Source of the DNA: Hemicordylus capensis
Taxonomy: Eukaryota; Chordata; Lepidosauria; Squamata; Cordylidae
Assembly: GCF_027244095.1 (NCBI RefSeq)
Contig: NC_069657.1
Span: 144,580,857 to 144,644,856, forward strand
Direction: 5' to 3'
Length of the DNA: 64,000 bases
Below, in pieces: positions 55,801 through 64,000 of this stretch. The notes below the pieces were generated by a model that saw only the letters and a list, made by a program, of their open reading frames with translations, was not told the DNA's origin and did not search any database. A program made the translations under genes and the position numbers. Position 1 is the stretch's first letter. Every line of letters begins with the position of its first letter.

Positions 55801-58490
55801 TGAAAAGGGACAAGCACTAGAAAGACTAAAAGAATAAGTTGCAAGTGTGAGCAACAAGTTTGGGAGAAAGCCATAGATCCTCCTCACTGACAATGGTGGC
55901 AAGTACACTGGGAATGATGTCATAAAATTCCTAAAGGAGGAGGGCACTGAACACCAAAAGACTGTTCCTTATACTTTGGAGCAAAATGCAGTGGCAGAAA
56001 GAAAGAACCATTCTCTTATGAAAATGATCGGACGCATGCTTGTAGTAGATGCTGGTTTGGCTACTAAATTTTTGGGAGAGGCAGTGATGACTGCTACTTA
56101 CCTGCAAAGCAGATTACCAACAAAGGCCACAGGAAAAACACCACATGAGTTATGGCATGGGAACAAGCCCACTTTGAGTAAAATAAGAGTGTTTGGATCT
56201 AAAGCATACACCTATATACCAAAAGCTAAAAGGACCAAACCCATCTGTAGACCTGAGGAAGGAATACTTGTTGGCTATTCCATAGGATGTAAAGGATATA
56301 TGATTTTAGATCTTGCCACAGAAACAATTAAAATATGCAATATAGCATACTTCAGTGAAAATGAAAAATCAACCACTAGTGAACTGCCAAACCTAAAGTC
56401 CAATTTTCAGTTGGAGAAAGAATCAAGGTAATATGACCAAAAGGAAGGATCCACTGTAAGTTTTTCACCTGGCAGTGATTCAGCAGAAGAGAATGCTGAT
56501 GATGAAGAAAGGGTGTGGCATTCAACATAACAAAATAAAGGAGTTCTGCCTAATAAATGTTCCTACATTTCAAAGGCAGAAAGATCTCAAGAACCAAGCA
56601 CATGGAAAGGAATTGATAACTTACCTACAACTGAAGCACAAAACTGGAAGAAAGCTGCGAAAGAAGAAATGGAATCATTGCACAAAAATAACACATGGAC
56701 ACTCAAAGAGCTACCTGAGGGAAGAAAGACTGTGGGGTGCAAGTGGATTTTTAAAATTAAGCAAAATGCAGAAGGAGATGTCCAGTGTTACAAAGTGAGA
56801 CTGGTGGCAAAGGGATTCATGCAAATATATGGGGAAGGTTATGATGAGACATTTGCTCCCTTTGTAAAACACACCTCAGTAAGGACATTCCTAAGCATTG
56901 CAGCAAATAAAATGCAAGTGGAACATATAGATGTGAAAACTGCATTTCTTTATGGAGACATCAAAGAAGATATCTATATGGAGCAGCCTCTAGGATTTGT
57001 GGAACCTGGTAAAGAAAAACTTGTATGCAAGCTGCAGAAAAGTATTTATGGACTAAAGCAGGCTGCAAGAGCCTGGAATGTCAAATTAAACCAGTTGCTA
57101 GTTAATGAGGGATTTACCCAAGGAAAGGCTGACTCTTGCCTGTACTCGAGGCTCAAAGACAACAGATGGACCTATATACTTACTTTCATTAATGATCTGA
57201 TAATTTGTTATGAAAATAGAGAGGGCAGCCTTAAAATAATAAAGCACATGAATAGTGAGATAGAACTAAAAGAACTTGGACCCGTTTCACACTATCTTGG
57301 GATACACACAGAGAGAGAAAAGGAGGGAAGCTATTTGCATAACCAAAAACAGAAAATAAATTATTTACTAGAGTATTTGGGACTTACAGAGGCCAAAGAA
57401 ACAAGTACATCTATGGAAACAGGTTACCTAAAACAGAAAGAGGAGAGTGAACTCCTCCAGTGAGTGCAGGACAGTGATTAGAAAACTTTTATATGTAGCT
57501 ATGATAACAAGACCGGCTATAGCTGCATATGTGGGAATCTTGAGTAGGAAAGTAAGCACACCCAGCAAAGATGACTGGACCACGGTAAGAGACTAGGCAG
57601 GTACCTATAAGGGAGAATCAATCTAAAATTAAAGTTGCCTGCTAGTAGTGGACCCAAATTAGTAGGTTATATGGATGTAGAATGGGCTGAGGATCAAACA
57701 GACTGGAAGTCAACCAGTGGTTATGTATTCTTTTATGGTGGTGGAGTAGTCAGTAGCTACAAGCAATCAATAGTTGTTCTCATATCTACTGAGGCAGAAT
57801 ATGTATCTGCCACTCAAGCATGTCAGGAGGTGGCGTGGCTGCACAAGTTAATGTCGGATTTCAACACAGACGAACAAAAACCCTCAGAGATGTTCAAGGA
57901 TAATCAAAGCTGCATCCAGATCTTACAAATTAAATTTAGAACAAAACACATTGAAACCAAATATAATTATGTGTGGGATGCACAAGAAAAAGGACTTGTA
58001 AAAATGATGTATTGTTCAAGAGAACAAATGGTAGCAGATGTGCTAAGCCATTGCCTAGGGTTCATTTCAAAACCTTGAAAGAGAAGTTGGGACTTATAGA
58101 CAGCAGCATGAGCCAATGAGAAGGAGTGTTGGAGCTAGGACCCTGGCAGCATCAGTTTTCAGGTGCAATGTCCCATATTGACCACTGGTGTGGGGTGGTT
58201 AGGGTCATGGAGAAAGGTGCTGGACTCCTCCCCTCATTGTTCTTTCAGTGTTAGTCTCCGTTTTGTCTTTCCAGAGATGGCTGTTTGTTTTGGTCTCTCT
58301 CTTCAGTCATGAGCTACAACTGAAATTATGCTGCAGGCTTTTTCACATTCATTTGTAACCTTTTCTTTAAATAAACCCTTGTAGTTCTACAATACTAAAG
58401 AACTGTCTCAAGACCTCTTGCTCTGCTGCTTACTTGCCAAACTGGTTTTTCTTTGTTATTTGTGGACTGAACTGCCATTCTTCCCCTACA
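55801..58490 (+). mobile_element. Ty1/Copia retrotransposon fossil, 3' part with one LTR
   Basis: It holds the end of the integrase region (about 55860-56430), the reverse transcriptase (about 56640-57465, with a recognisable Copia-type pattern) and RNase H (57620-58078). A purine-rich tract and an LTR at 58127-58490 follow. The LTR has TGTTGG...CTACA ends and an AATAAA near 58371. The 5' LTR, gag and the start of pol are absent: the piece begins where the L2 LINE stops. It is broken, with a few disruptions in the part present, and of moderate age. Copia elements are patchy in tetrapods, so its presence is notable. Confidence 0.9.
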
Positions 58491-58821
58491 CTAACTACCT
58501 TGGGAAGAAATAAAGTCTGAGAAATGTTTGCACAACTTTTAAAAAACCACAAATGCCAGAAAAGTAGTATGTTAGGCCAGTGTCCTGCAGTACACTGGCA
58601 CACCACTAGTGTACCACTAGAATGTGGCTAGCATTCACACTGACTCCATTTCAAAAGTGGGGAGTAAGCTCACCGCTTTGGGGTCTCCTCACCCCATATT
58701 GCACCAGGAAGAGCATATAACTCCTGATGCATAAGGGAGCTAGCTGGTTCCTGAACAAAAAAAACCTGCTTTGTAGCCACAAAAATCAGTGAATGGGTAG
58801 TTGGGGGTGGGGGACAGTGTG

Positions 58822-58867
<46 letters not shown>

Positions 58868-59589
58868 GTGTTAGGCTGTTGCAGCAAAACCAGAAAAGAG
58901 CTCTTTGCACCTTAAAGACTGGCAGATGTATTTGATTTTACATTGCCACTAATTGCTGAGTTATTTTCCCAATAATCTATATGCTATTAAAGCTCTCAAG
59001 AGACCAGTGGCACTATAATGAGCCAGCACAGTCTTGAACTGCTTTCTCTTTCACCAGGACTGCATGCTGGATATAAACATCTAGATCTCTCATCCAAAAC
59101 ATGGGATTCCATCAATCTAGAAAGGCCATCCTGGCACTCCAGCTGGTAAGTATGGCCATGATTCCAGAAAGAACTTTGATAGCTTTGGGGTGCTTGGGTG
59201 GCCAAAATGAATTTAGAATGTAGTTGCATTGGAATGCAACAGTAGTCATAGTTTTTACATTTCTGTGCTTTCTGCTTTGGCATGTGACATTAAGGAATGT
59301 CATGTGTATGGTGTGTGTGTGGGGTGGTGGTGGCTGGCAGTGGGGCTTTGAAACAGTTTCTATAGTAAAAGGTTAGAGCTGGCATAACATAAGGGCCAGA
59401 TTGAGCTGCAGATTAGACCTGGGCTTAGGCAAGACACCTCCTCTCAGCTCAAGTCTGTAGTTGTCAGTGGGTGCATAATAATAGTGGGCAGTATCCAAGC
59501 TAAGTCAGTCATGATGACTAAATTGTCTGATTTCCATGGGACTTAGTCTTGAGGAACTAGTCTGGATGCTACCCATTTACCGTACTGCT
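58491..59589. other. Intergenic; (GA)n microsatellite
   Basis: About 18 GA units at 58828-58863. The rest has no gene or named repeat. Confidence 0.5.
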
Positions 59590-59945
59590 AAGTGAGGTCA
59601 TTCTCACAACCAGCCCTTCCTAGGTAGGGCAGTGCTAACCTGGATAGGCTTGGTCATGAGAACCACCAGAATTTCTCCCAATCCCAGCATTCCTCTGACA
59701 GGTAGCCCAGCAAGAAGGAGCAACCTGGCAGCAGCAGCTTTCACAATGCACCGTGCTGCTCTTCCTCTCCCCATCTCGCAATCACTGCACCACCTGTTGG
59801 CAAGCTGTTCTTCTGGGCACGTGTGTGGTGAAGCTACCCATTGTGTGAGGAGAAGACAGGTAGGTCCCTCCTCAGTCCCGTGCAGATGGTCATGTAAGCA
59901 ACCTCAGTATCTATTTGTTTCAGTATGCCATAGAGTGAGGAGATC
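59590..59945. repeat. Degenerate member of the multi-hairpin family
   Basis: GAGGTCATTCTCACAACCAG, the TAGGGCAGTGCTAAC region and GGTCATGAGAACCACCAG echo the terminal hairpins at 47294 and 33226-33320. The arms are degraded. Confidence 0.5.
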
Positions 59946-60315
59946 ATGGGGCTGTAGCAGCAGAATCTCTAATCCAGAGATCTCCAAGAACAGCAGAAGA
60001 TTGTGCATTTGATGAATTGCTTCTTTCAGACAGGAGTCTTGGGGCTTAAGAACAGAGCCTCTCCCAGCTCTGATCAATTGTCAGAATAAGAGGAGGAGGT
60101 ATCCAGAGTTTACTGTCTTCTTACTTTATGACCCCCATCCCACACCAGATTTTCACTGCAAGGGGCATATAGCATGGCTTGACTGATTGGGGGAAGGCAG
60201 GAGAAGGGTACCCAGACTGAGTTCAGGTAATCTCTTCCTATTCCTTCCTGGTCCATCCTGCTGCTTGAGGAAGGGCAGAAAACTCTCCCTCTCCCTCACT
60301 GCATCAGGTGCATGA
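59946..60315. other. Intergenic, nothing recognised
   Basis: No gene or named repeat. Confidence 0.4.
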
Positions 60316-62003
60316 TAGGGGTGGGCGTTTTGTTTTGGATACAAAACGTTTTGTGCCCGAAACAGACCATTTCGGCAGAAAATTTTGTAGCTGAAACAAA
60401 ATGTCCCTGTTTTGGATACAAAACGTTTTGTTGTTTTGACATCTGTTTGAATTTCCGGCCCTTCCAGCCTGCAAATTAGCCAGCGAAAGCATGGGCTGAT
60501 CTGCTGGCAATTGACACCTTATTCCTTTTAAGCAAATTTAAGGGTAAATTTTACCCTCACTGGCCAGAGGGGCAGTGTGCTTTTCGTTGTTGTTGTTTCA
60601 CACTGTTGTGTGTAGATCAATTGCATTTTGGGAGGGGGGGGATGTGGATGTGCATGACCTTTGGAAATCTTCCTGGTTCTTTGCAAAGCTCTGCTGTTGT
60701 TGATGATGATGTGTGATGTTGATGTTATTTGGGGTGGATTTGGGGCAGAAAGGGGGCTTTGGGAGCAGAAGAATGGGTCAGGTGGTAGTGCCCCAATGGG
60801 TGCCTGCTGCCACCCCGATTCCAAAGGAATTGGGAAAAGGGATGATTTTTTAAATAATTTCTGAAGTTGAAATGTCTTTGGGATAGATTTGGGGCAGAAA
60901 GGGGGCCTGCGGGGCAAAACAGTGGGTTGGGTGGCAGTGCCCCAAGGGGTGCCTGCCACAACCCAAATTCCAAAGGAATAGGGCAAAGAGCTGATTTATT
61001 TATTTATTTATTTATTTTTACATTTCTATACCGCCTTTTGTTAAAAGAAAACCCCAAGGCGGTTTACAAAAAATTAAAACATTTCTTAGGAAATGTTGAA
61101 GTTTATGCATCTTTAAGGTTTCCCCCTGCCCTATGGAATATTGGAGGTTTCAGCAGACCCATAACTCCACCTGGGGGGCACTGGGGTGGCCGAGAGTGAG
61201 TGGTGGTGTAGTGCACATAGGGTGCCAACCACCCCCATGGGTTTCTAAACCTTGGGGTACTGGGTTCTGTTGCTTCTGGGGTGTTCTGAGTGTAGATTCT
61301 CTGGTAGCATATGAGATTTCAATGACAAACTATGAATCCACTCTCATATGCTACCAGAGAATCTACACTCAAAACATCTCAGAAACAACAGAACCCAGTA
61401 CTCCATGGGTTAGCAACCCATGGAGATAGTTGGCACCCTATGTGCTCTATACCACCACTCGCTCTGGGCCACCCACCGCTCTGGGCCACCCAGCCACCCA
61501 AGTGCAGTTAAGGGGCTGCTGAAACCTCCATCATTTCCTATGGGGAAGAACCTTAAAGATGCATAAATTCCATTAAATCTTTAAAAATCTGCCCTCTGCC
61601 CAATTCCTTTGAAATAATTCTGGCAGCTTCCTTGCCCCCACTGGGCACTACCACCCACTTTAATCTGCTCTGGGCCACCCCTTTCCCACCAACGTGAAGC
61701 TATACTTTTGCTGAAACCTCCATTATTACCTATGGAGGGAAAAATCTTAAACTTCAAAAATTCACCAAAAATCAGCTCTTTGCCCAATTCCTCTGAAATT
61801 TGGGTGGTAGCTTCCACCCATTGGGCACTACCACCCCCACATTTTGCCCTGGGGCAACGTTTCAGATTCGGATTTTGCAATTTCGAACAAAGAACAAAAT
61901 TGGGGTGTTTTGGATTGGCTGATTTCGAACAAAGAACAAAATGGGGGTGTTTCGGATTTGGGCCAAAACCAAAACAGAATAAAAACAAAATGCACAACCC
62001 TAG
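60316..62003. mobile_element. TAGGG-family hAT-like element, composite (1688 bp)
   Basis: Ends TAGGGGTGGGCGTTTTG and AAAATGCACAACCCTA with an imperfect duplication GTGCATGA (60308-60315) and GTGTGTGA (62004-62011). Subterminal ACAAAACGTTTTGT palindromes. It contains a retroposon tail with (TTTA)n (60990-61075) and a long inverted repeat (about 61172-61315 facing 61341-61477). No transposase. Confidence 0.85.
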
Positions 62004-62029
62004 TGTGTGAAAAGAAATCCTGTATTATT

Positions 62030-62225
62030 TTATTTATTCCATTTTTATTTTCCCCTTCATCTAAGGAGTTCAGCACAGCATACATGTCATTCCCTGATTA
62101 TCTTTACCAGGTTAAGCTGAAAAACAGTGACTGGTCCAAGACACCCAGTAAATTCAGAGCAGAGCTTTGAATCCAGGGGTCCCTGTCCAGGTCCAATGTA
62201 TCTCTTGCATCACAGTGGCACTTTA
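62030..62225 (-). repeat. Old tRNA-derived SINE, reverse
   Basis: CTAAGGAGTTCAGCACAGCA, GACTGGTCCAAGACACCCAG and GCTTTGAATCCAGGGGTCCC follow the order of the reversed 15788-type or related SINE, highly diverged. Confidence 0.5.
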
Positions 62226-62966
62226 GTCATTGGATTGGGACAAATAAAAAGAACAGAGGAATGGAACACTTTTAGAAATGTTTGCAACTGAGTGAATTCT
62301 GAGTGAATTCTAAGTGAATTGGAGTTCCTGGTCTGGAAGGACTGGCTGCACCCAAGGGTTTCTGCCCACCCAATGAGGTTGTCAGGAGGGCTTTTGATTT
62401 AGCACCAGAAATAAAACTTCCATATCACCTGACCCCAAAGTGCAACATTTTTCATTTGAATTGATTTTCACACTCAGCTGCAACTCATCAAGTAATGAGA
62501 AATCACAGATACTTGTGCGAACTGGATCTCCTTTTCAACATGAGTGCACTAGCATTCACAGTCATGTGCTACCCTACAACTCTCTCGTCTAGGTTCATAT
62601 GCAACATCATGTTAGACCTATTAACATTCTCAAAATACAAGTGAAAACTTTCAGCAAGTTGCAGTATATTTACTAACAAACAAAAACAACAATATGCAGG
62701 GGAGTTTTTCTCTACAAATATCTATCAACTTCTGAGGAAAAGTCTTAATTATGATTCAAAATGTAAAGGATTGCCAACTTCTTTTGCAACCATTTCAATG
62801 GAATAAAGTGCATTGTGATGGAACTGACTAATTTGGATAACGTTCTAAGTGTATATGCACTTTAGTTTTCATTAACTACTCTTTTTATTCTGAGGATTAT
62901 CACAGAAGTTCTGCTAGAAAGAACTTTCAGGTTTCTTAATACCATGTAACTGATCTTAAAAATAAA
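62226..62966. other. Intergenic, nothing recognised
   Basis: AT-rich, no coding signs. Confidence 0.4.
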
Positions 62967-63200
62967 GGTACATAGGAAGCTGCCTTATTCTGAGTCAGAT
63001 CATTGGCCCATCTAGCTCAGTACTGTCTATAGTTACTGGCAGCAGCTTTCCAAGGTTTCACACAGAAGTCTTTCCCAGCCCTACCTGGAGATGCCAGGGA
63101 TTGAACCTAGGACATTCTGTGTGCTAAGCAGATGCTCTACAACTCAAATGCTCTACCACTCACTAAGCAGATGCTCGACCACTCACCCTATGAACCCTAA
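62967..63200 (-). repeat. 5S-type SINE body and tail, reverse
   Basis: AGGAAGCTGCCTTATTCTGA, CCATCTAGCTCAGTACTGTC and GGAGATGCCAGGGATTGAAC, then repeated GCAGATGCTC.AC blocks. The 5S head is missing. Confidence 0.82.
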
Positions 63201-63235
63201 AATTCACTTTGAATTTCACTTTTTTCAAAATGTAG

Positions 63236-63560
63236 GTGCTAAACCTTAAGTGGCATAGCGGAGAAATGCTTGACTAACAAGCAAAAGGTTGCTGGTTCGA
63301 AACCCCACTGGTATATTTCCCAGATTATGGGAAACACCAGATTGTATGCATGTTTTGCTGGTATGTTTTGCAGATATGTTTTGCTGGGAAACACATATAT
63401 CAGGCAGCTGCGATACAGGAAGATGCTGAAAGGCATAATCTCATACTGCATGGGAGGAGGCAATGGTAAACCCCTCCTGTATTCTACCAAAAAAACCCAC
63501 AGGGCTCTGTGGGCGCCAGGAGTTGAAATTGACTTGACGGCACACTTTACCTTTAACCTT
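63236..63560 (+). repeat. Sauria-type SINE with tRNA head and BovB-like tail
   Basis: Head AGTGGCATAGCGGAGAAATG with box B GCTGGTTCGAAACCCCA. A body with a GTATGTTTTGCAGATATGTT-like duplication follows. The tail has GGAGGAGGCAATGGTAAACC and CGCCAGGAGTTGAAATTGAC, then TTGACGGCACACTTTACC. The BovB-like tail is the Sauria SINE hallmark. It is not a tRNA gene, since no acceptor-stem pairing is kept. Confidence 0.85.
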
Positions 63561-63629
63561 ACTTTCAACCTTTGCTTTTCTTGCAGGTCTAAAATCTCTC
63601 CGTAAGCGTAAGACTCCTTTTACTGACCA

Positions 63630-64000
63630 TAAGGGTTTTGGGTTTTTTTGAAATTTAATTTTTATTAATTTTTAACAATAATCATAACATCCATAATAAA
63701 CACAATTGGACTTCCCGCGTACCTCTTTTTGTGAAATAAGAACTATAAGCTTTACCTTATTATAATATTAATTTAAAAAACACAAATTTAAAGCTTAAAG
63801 AAAAAAGAAAAAACCATTAGTCTACCCAACCTGCATTTCAAACTTCAAATCCAGCTGTAAGATCCATATTAGGAAAATAATTCTTTAAGTACAACAAAAA
63901 AGGTTTCCAATCTTCCCTGAAACATTCTAATCTTTGATCTTTTATCAGTGTTGTAAGTTTTGCCATCTCTGCATATTCCAAAGTTTTTATCAGCCAATCT
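63630..64000 (-). mobile_element. Possible L1-type LINE 3' region, cut by the window edge
   Basis: On the minus strand the sequence reads as an A-rich, non-coding 3' end (AATTTAATTTTTATTAATTT on plus), followed inward by GCCATCTCTGCATATTCCAA. This resembles L1 3' regions of lizards, from memory only. No ORF is seen. Confidence 0.35.

Noticed and set aside
63245-63310. A tRNA gene (also heads at 15788, 24877 and 37498)
   Set aside because: Boxes A and B are present but the cloverleaf is not kept and a SINE body follows in each case.

Overview
The window looks like nuclear DNA of a squamate reptile, probably a lizard. The evidence is the mix of vertebrate olfactory receptor (OR) genes with repeats typical of squamates: a SINE with a BovB-type tail (Sauria SINE), other tRNA-derived and 5S rRNA-derived SINEs, CR1, L2 and R4/Dong LINEs, many non-autonomous hAT-like DNA transposons, a tyrosine-recombinase retrotransposon and a Copia fossil. 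There are no operons, CRISPR arrays or working RNA genes.

The host genes are all class II ORs with a single coding exon. OR1 runs on the minus strand off the left edge (782 to 1). ORA is at 13876-14820 (+). ORB is at 22795-23739 (+), with a stranded 23-codon OR start (ORC) at 21500-21569. ORD is at 34563-35528 (+) and ORE at 43327-44331 (-). ORA, ORB and ORC form one subfamily; ORD and ORE form another and lie on the arms of an inverted duplication centred near 38 kb. Conserved splice acceptors sit just 5' of the coding exons. A pair of related promoter and first-exon blocks with TATA-like boxes and splice donors lies at about 6.65-6.97 kb (for ORA) and 19.12-19.44 kb (for ORC).

The most informative event is at 21.5-23.7 kb. 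About 2 kb copied from the ORA locus, starting inside a hAT transposon, replaces the middle of ORC. ORB is therefore a chimera: codons 1 to about 255 come from ORA, and the last 60 codons and 3' flank appear to come from ORC. The first 23 codons of ORC remain stranded upstream, and the copied piece lacks the ORA promoter.

The rest is mostly layered repeats. One hAT-like family (TAGGGATGTGCA ends, 8-bp target duplications) occurs at least ten times, often with nested insertions and long internal palindromes. A second, GC-rich family is a chain of eight or nine hairpins in 450 bp (32878-33320), with relatives at 2.7-3.6, 47.3, 50.8-52.7 and 59.6 kb. A YR retrotransposon with an SGNH-hydrolase-like region fills about 26.9-32.5 kb. 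An L2 LINE split by a hAT element, then a 3' Copia piece with one LTR, fill 53.9-58.5 kb. A 1.1-kb pyrimidine-rich minisatellite lies at 39.0-40.1 kb.
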